NCBI GenBank assembly: GCA_905221115.1
Contig: CAJNBX010000003.1
Coordinates: forward strand, 62,001-126,000
From: a bacterium
GTDB lineage: Bacteria > Bacillota > Bacilli > Lactobacillales > Streptococcaceae
Direction: 5' to 3'
Length of the DNA stretch: 64,000 bases
Part shown: positions 8,101 through 15,280 of the stretch, in pieces
Numbering within the stretch: the stretch's first letter is position 1
How the letters are laid out: the number at the start of each line of letters is the position of its first letter
Translations under genes and position numbers: made by a program
The notes under the pieces: model-generated
What the model was told of the DNA's origin: nothing
What the model saw: the letters and a program-made list of their open reading frames with translations, nothing else
The model's database searches: none

Positions 8101-10434
8101 TTGAGTTGTACCTTGAGCACTTGCTGAACGGCTAACTTTTGGTAGATAAATAGTTGTAGAAGATGAACCTGTTAGTAATTTCCAGCTGTCTCCATCTTTT
8201 TCGTAAACTTCATAGAAATCTGCATCCTTGTTGCCTTCAAATTGCACAACTGCTTCTGCTTCTTGAGCATTTTTAAGGACTTGTTTGGCTACAGCTACTG
8301 TGGTTGGTGCCTGAGGAGCATCTTGATTATTGCTGATGGTCAATTGCCCCAAGTTAAATTGATAGCCTTTTAAGTCTTTGTCATTTTCAAAATAGAGTTT
8401 AATACCGTAAATTGTTTTACCTGCTAAGGCACTCAAATCAAAATCATCTGTAGTCCAGTTATCTGAAACTGTCAATTCTTTACGGGCAGCTTCATCACCG
8501 TAGGTATAATCTTTCTTGGTTGCAAATTCCACATAAACCTTGGTCCCTTTGCCTCCTTTGTGGGCAACATGCAATTTGGTTGTATCTGTCACCTTCAAAC
8601 GAGTAGAGTACAAATTAACATCTTGCTTGGTCGCACCTGAAAGATCCCCTGCAAATTTGAGAGAAGTTCCACCATTATAGGCATCTTCAAAATCATAGCT
8701 TGCTTTCAACTTATCACCAGTTGATTTTTGCCACCAGCGCCATGTTGGAAGAACACCTGAAACTGAACGGTAATTCCACTCAGAATCCTTAGAAACCTTA
8801 CCATCTACGAACCATTTTCTACCATGACCTGTATTAAAAGAAGTAGTAAAGGTATGACCTACTGCTGGCGTGCGATCTGCAACTAGGTTAGCAATACCAT
8901 ACCAATCTTTGTCGCCTGGTTTTTGGCCAGTAGGATCACCTTGATAACCTGTAAAGAAGATATCTTCATTCTTATGATAATCTTCACCAGTTTTCCCTAA
9001 ACTTGTAATGGTATCTGGGGCGAACAAACCAAGAGAAAGGCGCAATTTCCCATTTTCATCTAAAATGTCATTCCATTTAACCTTGGTCTTGTAGGAACCA
9101 CCCTGTTGCAATTCCAAACCTGCAAATACATCATAAGGGTTACGACCAATCCAGTTGGCAGTAGCAATAGTGTAATCATTCTTAGCCTTATCCCAGTTAA
9201 AGTTGGCAAAGAAGTTATCTGCTGGAACCTTATCTCCTTCAGGTTGCATGAATTGGTAGTTGTATTCTCCCAAACCATCTTGGTGATAACGTCCATAGTT
9301 ATAGGTCATGGCATCGTACCAAGAATACTTAATTGGGTGATTTACTTTAGCAGCATACTCCTTGGTATAGAGCATAAACTGGCGCATCTTTTCTCCAAGA
9401 GGTTCAACCAAATCCCCAGTCGTTTCCTGGTTGATGAAATAGCCATCATAGCCATAATACTTGGCCATATCTACCAATTTACGGGCAATTGGGAAGCTAC
9501 CATCTGCGTCTTGCTTCAAAGCTTCAGCAAATTTTTCTTGGTCTGCGATACTATTTGACCAGTTGAAGAAGAGTGTACCATATACAGGAACCCCGTTACG
9601 GTGACCAGCATCAATAACATCAGGAGTTGGTACGAGACCTTCCCAGAAGACCATTGAATCTAGATATTGCCAGTAATCAAAAGCATAAGCCTTGAACTCC
9701 TCTCCACCAACAGAAGCGTGGTCTTTTGCTTTAGAATTGGTATTTGATAGGGCTTGAACTTTTGCTTCCTTGCTAGCTTTTTCATTGACCAGATGGCCTG
9801 TCCGACGTGAAGCGAGGGCAACAGAGCCGCGGTTGATGACATCATCTTCACGAGCACCTGGTTCCCATTTCAACAATTCATCCCAAGAATTAAATTTGAT
9901 TTCCTTTGGTTTTAATGTTTTTTCTGTATTTTTAGGGACATCAGGCTGAACTTCTTTTTCAGCCTTATTAGCTTCTGCAGCTGGCTTAGACTCATCCCCT
10001 TGGTTAACTGCTTCAGGTTTTGCTTCTGTTTCCTTTTCAGACTTAGGTTTTGCTTCTGAAGATGGTGTTTCTGAAACCACCTCACTTGCTTTTTCCTCTG
10101 GTTTAGCTGCGCTAGATACTTCTGCAGTTTCAGTAGTTGCAGCTTCATTGCTTGCTGGCGAAGCAGTTTCAGATGATGTCTCTGCTCCTTCTGCCTTTTC
10201 CAGCTTGTTTTCTCTAGCGTGTTCCCCTGCATTCTGCTTGTCAGCTTCACTAGTTGGATGCTCGCTTTGTCCTGAAACAAGCTCTGTATTAGCTCCCTTA
10301 TTTTCAGGAACAGCCGTTTCTTCTGCCAAGGCTGGACCAGCAAACAAAACAGCCCCAATCATCAACGAGCAAGCCCCTACTGATAACTTACGAATACTGT
10401 ACCTACAACGTCTTTCAAAAAATGGATCCTTCAT
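5161..10434 (-). CDS. endoD: cell-wall-anchored endo-beta-N-acetylglucosaminidase, GH85 (EndoD-like)
   Basis: 1757 residues. YSIRK-type signal peptide (RYSIRKLSVG at 11-20), then a low-complexity Glu/Ala/Lys-rich stalk to about 175, then the GH85 catalytic domain (about 230-560) with GYFINQETTG at 331-340; N335 and E337 correspond to the catalytic Asn/Glu pair of Endo-D. After it come carbohydrate-binding and Ig-like modules, two bacterial Ig-like repeats (about 1058-1218), a helical FIVAR-like region (about 1230-1410), two G5 domains (about 1522-1597 and 1625-1690) and a sortase signal LPNTG at 1721-1725 with hydrophobic segment and charged tail. The enzyme cuts between the two core GlcNAc residues of N-glycans on host glycoproteins at the cell surface. 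Single-gene transcript with its own promoter. Confidence 0.95.
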   Translation of the reverse strand: MKDPFFERRCRYSIRKLSVGACSLMIGAVLFAGPALAEETAVPENKGANTELVSGQSEHPTSEADKQNAGEHARENKLEKAEGAETSSETASPASNEAATTETAEVSSAAKPEEKASEVVSETPSSEAKPKSEKETEAKPEAVNQGDESKPAAEANKAEKEVQPDVPKNTEKTLKPKEIKFNSWDELLKWEPGAREDDVINRGSVALASRRTGHLVNEKASKEAKVQALSNTNSKAKDHASVGGEEFKAYAFDYWQYLDSMVFWEGLVPTPDVIDAGHRNGVPVYGTLFFNWSNSIADQEKFAEALKQDADGSFPIARKLVDMAKYYGYDGYFINQETTGDLVEPLGEKMRQFMLYTKEYAAKVNHPIKYSWYDAMTYNYGRYHQDGLGEYNYQFMQPEGDKVPADNFFANFNWDKAKNDYTIATANWIGRNPYDVFAGLELQQGGSYKTKVKWNDILDENGKLRLSLGLFAPDTITSLGKTGEDYHKNEDIFFTGYQGDPTGQKPGDKDWYGIANLVADRTPAVGHTFTTSFNTGHGRKWFVDGKVSKDSEWNYRSVSGVLPTWRWWQKSTGDKLKASYDFEDAYNGGTSLKFAGDLSGATKQDVNLYSTRLKVTDTTKLHVAHKGGKGTKVYVEFATKKDYTYGDEAARKELTVSDNWTTDDFDLSALAGKTIYGIKLYFENDKDLKGYQFNLGQLTISNNQDAPQAPTTVAVAKQVLKNAQEAEAVVQFEGNKDADFYEVYEKDGDSWKLLTGSSSTTIYLPKVSRSASAQGTTQELKVVAVGKNGVRSEAATTTFDWGMTVKDTSLPKPLAENIVPGATVIDSTFPKTEGGEGIEGMLNGTITSLSDKWSSGQLSGSVDIRLTKPRTVVRWVMDHAGAGGESVNDGLMNTKDFDLYYKDADGQWKLAKEVRGNKAHVTDITLDKPITAQDWRLNVVTSDNGTPWKAIRIYNWKMYEKLDTESVNMPMAKAAARTLGNNKVQVGFADVPAGATITVYDNPNSQTPLATLKSEVGGDLASSPLDLTNQSGLLYYRTQLPGKEISNVLAVTVPKDDRRIKSVSLETGPKKTSYAEGEDLDLRGGVLRVQYEGGAEDQLIRLTHAGVSVSGFDTHHKGEQNLTLQYLGQPVHANLSVTVTSQDEASPKTILGIEVSQEPKKDYLVGDSLDLSEGRFAVAYSNDTMEEHSFTDEGVEISGYDAQKTGRQTLTLRYQGHEVNFDVLVSPKAALNDEYLKQKLAEVGAAKNKVVYNFASPEVKAAFLKAIEAAEQVLKDHETSTQDQVNDRLNKLTEAHKALNGQEKFTEEKTELDRLTGEAQELLAAKPNHPSGSALAPLLEKNKALVEKVDLSPEELATAKQSLKDLVALLKEDKSAVFSDGKTGVEVHFSNKEKTVIKGLKVERVQASAEEKKYFAGEDAHVFEIEGLDEKGQDVDLSYASIVKIPIEKDKKVKKVFFLPEGKEAVELAFEQTDSHVIFTAPHFTHYAFVYESAEKPQPAKPVEKVISSKEPAEGVKNLVVDTPKLEVEETSIAFEHQERPNPNLLVGQRQLVQAGVEGQIRRLIEVDSQGNRTLRATEVLKEASPEIVEVGTGLIPANPAPQNTDLPKPSNQPASDQQKAPKLEVQEEKIAFDRQEHENAELLVGEQRVIIQGRDGLLRHVFEVDENGQRRLRSTEVIQEAIPEIVEIGTKVKTEPAVAPTQEKPAQNSAVQSEEANKQLPNTGTVDANEALIAGLASLGLASLALTLKQKKEDED

Positions 10435-10467
10435 TTTCTCCTCCTAAAAGATTATTTTTTGTTTTTA

Positions 10468-10520
10468 AAGAAAGCGCTTAACTTTCTGGATAAAATTTTT
10501 TATCCCAACCACAGGGATCG
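10468..10520 (-). promoter_or_regulatory. structured leader of the GH85 gene, with cre-like site
   Basis: Between the likely transcript start (about 10530) and the ATG lie two overlapping inverted repeats. On the minus strand ATCCC-TGTGGTT-GGGAT is followed by GGATAAAA-AA-TTTTATCC; they share the GGGAT segment, so only one can form at a time. Next to them is TTAAGCGCTTTC (about 10472-10483), similar to a CcpA cre site but with two mismatches to the consensus. Function is inferred. Confidence 0.4.
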
Positions 10521-10536
10521 AGATAATTCCTCCCTC

Positions 10537-10564
10537 ATTTTAAAATATTTCCTTTAAATGTCAA
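10537..10564 (-). promoter_or_regulatory. promoter of the GH85 gene
   Basis: Minus strand: -35 TTGACA (10559-10564), 16-base spacer, -10 TAAAAT (10537-10542), about 100 bases upstream of the start codon. Confidence 0.7.
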
Positions 10565-10665
10565 TATATAAAAGGAAATACCTATATCTAGGTTAGAAAT
10601 TGGTAAAATTAATATAATTGAGGTCTTCCCTAACGAATTTTCTTTCAAAAATCTTAGCTTAACAC

Positions 10666-10694
10666 TTGTTAGATTTACTTTTATCCTTTAAAAT
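10666..10694 (+). promoter_or_regulatory. promoter of the Na/Pi cotransporter gene
   Basis: -35 TTGTTA (10666-10671), 17-base spacer, -10 TAAAAT (10689-10694). The 303-base gap 10435-10737 holds the two divergent promoters and the GH85 leader; I see nothing else in it. Confidence 0.6.
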
Positions 10695-10737
10695 AGAATA
10701 GGAGAAATTCCGTTATTATTTTTCGGAGGAAAAAGAA

Positions 10738-12369
10738 ATGTCCATTAATTGGCAGGAAATTTTATTTCACTTTTTAGGTGGTCTGGGACTATTCCTATAT
10801 AGTATCAAGACCATGGGAGACGGTTTGCAACAAGCTGCTGGAGATCGACTTCGTTTTTACATTGACAAGTACACTAGCAATCCCTTTCTAGGTGTTCTAG
10901 TCGGGATTGTCGTAACTGCCCTGATTCAGTCAAGTACAGGGGTTACAGTTATCACGGTTGGACTGGTCAGCGCTAGTCTTCTCACTCTTAGACAGGCTAT
11001 CGGAATTATCATGGGAGCCAACATCGGAACCACCGTTACTTCCTTTATCATTGGTTTCAAACTAGGCGAGTATGCTTTACCCCTGATTTTCCTTGGAACC
11101 ATGTTCCTCTTCTTTACAAAAAACAGAACAGCAAACAATATCGGGCGCATCCTGTTTGGTGTAGGGGGAATCTTCTACGCCCTTAACCTCATCAGTGCCG
11201 GGATGAGTCCGCTTAAAGATTTACCACAATTCAAGGAATACATGGTAACCTTGGGACAAAATCCTGTGTTGGGAGTTTTTGCTGGTGCGGTGATTACCGT
11301 TCTCATTCAGGCCTCTTCTGCGACAATCGGGATTTTGCAAGGGCTCTATGCAGGCGGATTTCTTGACCTTAAAGGTTCTCTACCCGTTCTCTTCGGGGAT
11401 AATATTGGAACAACCCTAACAGTTATCATCGCGGCAGCTGGAGCCAATGTCTCTGCGAAACGCGTTGCTGCGACCCACGTTACCTTTAACGTTTTAGGGA
11501 CTATTCTTTGCTTAATCTTATTAGGCCCCTTCACTGCTATGATTGAGTACTTCCAAGCACTCCTTCACCTCTCACCTGAGATGACCATCGCCTTCTCGCA
11601 CGGTGCCTTCAACGTAAGTAACACCATTGTACAATTTCCATTCATCGGAGCCTTGGCTTTCTTTGTAACCAAGCTCATCCCTGGTGAAGACGAAGTCGTC
11701 AAGTACGAGCCGCTTTACCTTGATGAACACTTGATTAAGCAAGCTCCATCAATCGCTCTCGGAAATGCGAAAAAAGAACTCCTTCACTTAGGAAATTATG
11801 CTTCTAAGGCCTTTGACCTTTCATACAACTACATCATTGACCTCAATGAAAAAGTTGCTGAAAAAGGCCACAAGACGGAAGAAGCCATCAATACTATTGA
11901 TGAAAAATTGACTCGTTACCTCATTACTCTTTCAAGTGAAGCCCTTAGCCAGAAAGAAAGTGAAGTGCTCACCAATATCCTGGATTCATCCCGTGATTTG
12001 GAACGGATTGGGGACCACGCAGAAGCGCTAATCAATCTAACCGACTACCTTCAACGTAAAAACGTTGAGTTCTCTGAAGCTGCTTTGCAGGAATTGGCTG
12101 ATATCTATCAAAAAACCACTGGCTTTATCAAGGATGCCCTTGATAGCGTAGAAAACAATGATATCGAAAAAGCTCAAAGTCTGATTGAACGCCATAAAGA
12201 AATCAACAATATGGAACGTGTTCTCAGAAAGACCCACATCAAACGCCTCAACAAGGGCGAGTGTTCAACACAAGCTGGGGTCAACTTTATCGATATTGTT
12301 TCCCACTACACTCGTGTATCAGACCATGCTATGAATTTAGCTGAAAAGGTCATTGCTGAACAAATCTAA
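10738..12369 (+). CDS. Na/Pi cotransporter family protein with PhoU-like domain
   Basis: 543 residues. The membrane part (1-330) carries the duplicated Na_Pi_cotrans signature: IQSSTGVT at 63-70 and IQASSATIG at 192-200, with GANIGTT and GDNIGTT loops after each copy. The C-terminal 200 residues are a helical PhoU-like domain (RDLERIGDHAEALINL near 421-436; HYTRVSDHAMNLAEK). Such proteins take up or set the level of phosphate with sodium; the PhoU part probably regulates it. GGAGG ribosome site before the ATG; a terminator follows, so it is monocistronic. Confidence 0.92.
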   Translation: MSINWQEILFHFLGGLGLFLYSIKTMGDGLQQAAGDRLRFYIDKYTSNPFLGVLVGIVVTALIQSSTGVTVITVGLVSASLLTLRQAIGIIMGANIGTTVTSFIIGFKLGEYALPLIFLGTMFLFFTKNRTANNIGRILFGVGGIFYALNLISAGMSPLKDLPQFKEYMVTLGQNPVLGVFAGAVITVLIQASSATIGILQGLYAGGFLDLKGSLPVLFGDNIGTTLTVIIAAAGANVSAKRVAATHVTFNVLGTILCLILLGPFTAMIEYFQALLHLSPEMTIAFSHGAFNVSNTIVQFPFIGALAFFVTKLIPGEDEVVKYEPLYLDEHLIKQAPSIALGNAKKELLHLGNYASKAFDLSYNYIIDLNEKVAEKGHKTEEAINTIDEKLTRYLITLSSEALSQKESEVLTNILDSSRDLERIGDHAEALINLTDYLQRKNVEFSEAALQELADIYQKTTGFIKDALDSVENNDIEKAQSLIERHKEINNMERVLRKTHIKRLNKGECSTQAGVNFIDIVSHYTRVSDHAMNLAEKVIAEQI

Positions 12370-12378
12370 GAACCAAGA

Positions 12379-12406
12379 AGCTATCCTGAATGGGATGGCT
12401 TTTTTC
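12379..12406 (+). terminator. terminator of the Na/Pi cotransporter gene
   Basis: AGCTATCC-TGAAT-GGGATGGCT stem (8 bp with one wobble) followed by TTTTTT. Confidence 0.8.
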
Positions 12407-12442
12407 TTCTCCTCATCAAGAATAGCTTTTCCTACATATAAA

Positions 12443-12476
12443 AAATGCTTTGATTCACAATGGAATCAAAGCATTT
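12443..12476 (-). terminator. terminator overlapping the stop of the immunity-like gene
   Basis: A perfect 14-bp inverted repeat AAATGCTTTGATTC / GAATCAAAGCATTT with a 6-base loop. On the minus strand it is followed by a T tract. The stop codon of the gene ending at 12466 lies inside one arm, so the last four codons also serve as terminator. Confidence 0.75.
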
Positions 12477-12771
12477 TAAAGAGCTCCCCATACATAAGCG
12501 CAGAAGCTGCAGTTCCTCTGTACTTGGCTTCTTCTCTTTTGATAAAGCGAGCCAAGTTAATCAATTCAGGTGCCGGATGTTTGGGATTCTTGAGCAATTC
12601 ACGATTGACCAGTCCTGAGAGACGGACTGCCAGCAATTGCTCATTTGTAGCAGGCAGTTTTTTAGCAGTCTCTAGGAGAGCAGCAACTAAATCTTCACTC
12701 AAATCATGTCGAGCATGATTGTAAAGATCTTTTATAAGGCTTTCTAAGTTTGGTTCTACCATCCCTACCAC
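12466..12771 (-). CDS. small helical protein, possible bacteriocin immunity protein
   Basis: 101 residues, no signal peptide or membrane segment, predicted all-helical. The pattern of four amphipathic helices (LIKDLYNHARHDLSEDLVAALL, ATNEQLLAVRLSGLVNREL, PAPELINLARFIKREE) and the length resemble the EntA_Immun family of pediocin-type bacteriocin immunity proteins. No bacteriocin gene lies nearby, so if this is right it is an orphan immunity gene. It sits 10 bases downstream of pepA on the same strand and is probably co-transcribed. The assignment rests on overall pattern only. Confidence 0.5.
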   Translation of the reverse strand: MVGMVEPNLESLIKDLYNHARHDLSEDLVAALLETAKKLPATNEQLLAVRLSGLVNRELLKNPKHPAPELINLARFIKREEAKYRGTAASALMYGELFKML

Positions 12772-12781
12772 CTCCTTATGT

Positions 12782-13846
12782 TTAATAATTTTTAATCAAA
12801 TCAACCGTTGAACGATCCAATTTTTTCACCAAGGCTTGCAAGAAGGCTTGCGCCTCTAAGAAGTCATCCATAGCGTAGAGGGTTTGGTGAGAATGGATGT
12901 AACGGGCACAGACACCGATAGTTGTAGATGGGACACCACCATTTTTCAAATGAGCTGCACCAGCGTCTGTTCCGCCTTTACCACAGTAGTATTGGTACTT
13001 GATACCAGCTTCTTCAGCCGTTGTCAAAAGGAAGTCCTTCATTCCTGGGAGAAGCAAGTGACCTGGATCGTAGAAACGAATCAAAGTTCCATCTCCAATC
13101 TTACCTTGACCACCATAGACATCACCAGCAGGTGAGCAATCAACTGCTAAGAAGACTTCTGGTTCAAACTTGGTTGTAGATGTATGAGCACCACGAAGAC
13201 CAACCTCTTCTTGGACGTTCGAGCCAAGATAGAGTTCATTTCCCAGTTTTTGACCTGATAAAGCTTCAGCTAGCTCGCTTACCATGAGAACACCGTAGCG
13301 ATTGTCCCAAGCTTTTGAGATGATATTTTTTTCATTAGCTGTCAAGATAGCGGAACTATCTGGGACAATGGTGTCACCAGGACGGATGCCAAAACTCTCT
13401 GCCTCAGTCTTGTCCGCAAAACCACCATCAAAGACAATATCCGCAATGGCTGGCATGGTTGGTCCACCCTTTCCACGAGTCAAATGTGGAGGAACAGAGC
13501 CTGAAATCACTGGAATTTCACGACCATCACGAGTCAAGAGTTTGAAACGTTGGCTGCTGACTACCATAGGATTCCAACCACCGATTTCTACGACACGGAA
13601 GGTACCGTCTGGCTTGATCTCGCTAACCATAAAACCAACTTCGTCCATGTGAGAAGCGACCAAGACGCGCGGTGCATCCGTAGCTTCTGAATGTTTGATA
13701 CCAAAAATACCACCCAAGCCATCTGTTACGACTTCATCCACATGCGGTGTCAATTTTTCACGAAGATAGGCACGGACAGGCGCTTCATGACCTGAGATCG
13801 CAGCAAGTTCTGTTACTTCTTTGATTTTTGAAAATAATGTTGTCAT
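12782..13846 (-). CDS. pepA: glutamyl aminopeptidase PepA, M42 family
   Basis: 354 residues. M42 metallopeptidase that removes N-terminal Glu or Asp from peptides in the cytoplasm, as large ring-like oligomers. Visible metal and catalytic motifs: VASHMDEVGFM with H66 and D68, KAWDNRYGVL, the catalytic pair in VQEEVGLRGA, LAVDCSPAGD and the final YIHSH. It fits the peptide-based nutrition of streptococci, with the oligopeptide importer elsewhere in the window. The next gene on the strand is the small immunity-like protein. Upstream a TGGTAAAAT extended -10 is the likely promoter. Confidence 0.95.
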   Translation of the reverse strand: MTTLFSKIKEVTELAAISGHEAPVRAYLREKLTPHVDEVVTDGLGGIFGIKHSEATDAPRVLVASHMDEVGFMVSEIKPDGTFRVVEIGGWNPMVVSSQRFKLLTRDGREIPVISGSVPPHLTRGKGGPTMPAIADIVFDGGFADKTEAESFGIRPGDTIVPDSSAILTANEKNIISKAWDNRYGVLMVSELAEALSGQKLGNELYLGSNVQEEVGLRGAHTSTTKFEPEVFLAVDCSPAGDVYGGQGKIGDGTLIRFYDPGHLLLPGMKDFLLTTAEEAGIKYQYYCGKGGTDAGAAHLKNGGVPSTTIGVCARYIHSHQTLYAMDDFLEAQAFLQALVKKLDRSTVDLIKNY

Positions 13847-14081
13847 TTCAGTTCCTTCTTTCTTTCATCCATTTTACCACTTTTTATAGGAGAAGGATAG
13901 CGGGAAGGTGGATTTCTAAATTAGTATCTTAGTCTTGCTGTGTCTTAGAAAAAATCGTATTCTCTGCATGTGAGGTGAAATCTAAGAACTATTCCAAGAC
14001 CAACCAAACCATTACTTTCCAAACAAAAAACAATTCAATGCTATATTTGTTCAGTTTTTTCATGAAAATCACAGAAAATAA

Positions 14082-14110
14082 TTGACTTTCCCTTCCTCTT
14101 TCTTTAAAAT
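14082..14110 (+). promoter_or_regulatory. promoter of galE
   Basis: -35 TTGACT (14082-14087), 17-base spacer, -10 TAAAAT (14105-14110), about 29 bases before the ATG. The rest of the gap 13847-14138 shows only the pepA promoter region and nothing else recognisable. Confidence 0.75.
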
Positions 14111-14138
14111 AGTACAAAACTAGAAAAAGGAAAAAATC

Positions 14139-15137
14139 ATGACCAAAACAATTCTTGTTACAGGTGGAGCTGGCTACATTGGCTCCCATACCGTTAAAGC
14201 TCTTTTAAATGCTGGCTACCAGGTGCATGTCCTCGACAATCTCTCTACAGGAAATCGTGCAGCTGTGGATAGTCGTGCTAGCTTTAAACAACTGGATGTT
14301 TATGATGCTAGTGCCCTAAAAGCTTATTTAGAAGAAAATCAAATTGATGCTGTTCTGCATTGTGCAGGTGAAATTGTTGTGAGCGAAAGTATTGAAAATC
14401 CAAGCAAATACTTCACTGCCAATGTTGCTGGTATGAACCAAGTTCTCAAAGTCTTATCTGAAGTTGGCATCCAAAAAATCATGTTCTCTTCAACTGCTTC
14501 TCTCTATGGTAATAACTGTATTGACAAGCCAGCAACTGAAGATACCCTGCTCGACCCTGTCAACCCTTATGCAGAGACAAAACTGATGGGTGAACGAATG
14601 ATTTACTGGATGGCCAATCGCTACGACTGGAAATATGTCATTTTCCGTTACTTTAATGTAGCTGGGGCTGAAATGGATGCTTCAAACGGGTTGCGTGTAA
14701 AAAATCCAACTCATATCATTCCCAACATCAACAAGACCGCATTGGGTCAAAATGAGAGTCTAAAAATATTTGGAGATGACTACGATACACGTGACGGTTC
14801 ATGTATTCGGGATTACATTCATGTCTTGGACCTTGCACAAGCCCATGTTAAAGGGATGAATTACCTCTTTCAAGAAGACAGTTCTTCTCAAATCTTTAAC
14901 TTAGGAACTGAAAAAGGCTATACTGTCAAAGAAATCTTTAAAACTGCTGAAGAATTACTGAATCAAAAAATACCACACGAAATTGTTGCTCGCCGTGCTG
15001 GTGACCCAGCTAGCGTCCTAGCAGACGCATCAAAAGCTAAAAAATATCTTGATTGGAAGGCTAGCTACTCTCTTGAAGATATTATTTTATCAGATTATCG
15101 TTGGCGTGTTAAAGAAGGCAAAAACATTTTGGAATAG
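14139..15137 (+). CDS. galE: UDP-glucose 4-epimerase
   Basis: 332 residues, an extended short-chain dehydrogenase. NAD-binding TGGAGYIGSHT at 8-18, catalytic Y144 and K148 in YAETK, and FRYFNVAGA near 169. It interconverts UDP-glucose and UDP-galactose for the Leloir pathway and for surface polysaccharides. Streptococci of this group often carry two galE genes; with no galK or galT beside it, this copy is more likely the one that feeds glycan synthesis. Own promoter and own terminator. Confidence 0.93.
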   Translation: MTKTILVTGGAGYIGSHTVKALLNAGYQVHVLDNLSTGNRAAVDSRASFKQLDVYDASALKAYLEENQIDAVLHCAGEIVVSESIENPSKYFTANVAGMNQVLKVLSEVGIQKIMFSSTASLYGNNCIDKPATEDTLLDPVNPYAETKLMGERMIYWMANRYDWKYVIFRYFNVAGAEMDASNGLRVKNPTHIIPNINKTALGQNESLKIFGDDYDTRDGSCIRDYIHVLDLAQAHVKGMNYLFQEDSSSQIFNLGTEKGYTVKEIFKTAEELLNQKIPHEIVARRAGDPASVLADASKAKKYLDWKASYSLEDIILSDYRWRVKEGKNILE

Positions 15138-15144
15138 GATAACA

Positions 15145-15178
15145 AAGGAGAAAGCCTTGGCGCTCTCTCCTTGTTTTA
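15145..15178 (+). terminator. terminator of galE
   Basis: AAGGAGA ... TCTCCTT stem (7 bp, with an inner GCC/GGC extension) followed by TGTTTT. Confidence 0.75.
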
Positions 15179-15202
15179 TTCATTAAATTGTCAGAAAATT
15201 TA

Positions 15203-15258
15203 TTGACAGATTAAAGAAATCGTGTTACAGTAATATCCGCGGGTATCTTTCGATACCA
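15203..15258 (+). promoter_or_regulatory. promoter and leader hairpin of the iron transporter operon
   Basis: -35 TTGACA (15203-15208), 17-base spacer, -10 TACAGT (15226-15231). Just downstream lies a perfect inverted repeat GGTATC-TTTC-GATACC (15243-15258) in the transcribed leader, 22 bases before the first ATG and not followed by T residues, so it is more likely an operator or a stabilising hairpin than a terminator. Confidence 0.55.
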
Positions 15259-15280
15259 AATCTATTTGAAAGGATGGGGT

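Noticed and set aside
9106..9558. 150-residue reading frame antisense to the GH85 gene
   Set aside because: It lies within the catalytic domain on the other strand, has no ribosome site and a composition typical of a shadow frame.
5161..10434. Frameshift or truncation in the very large GH85 gene
   Set aside because: The frame is open from the YSIRK signal to the LPNTG anchor with all expected domains.
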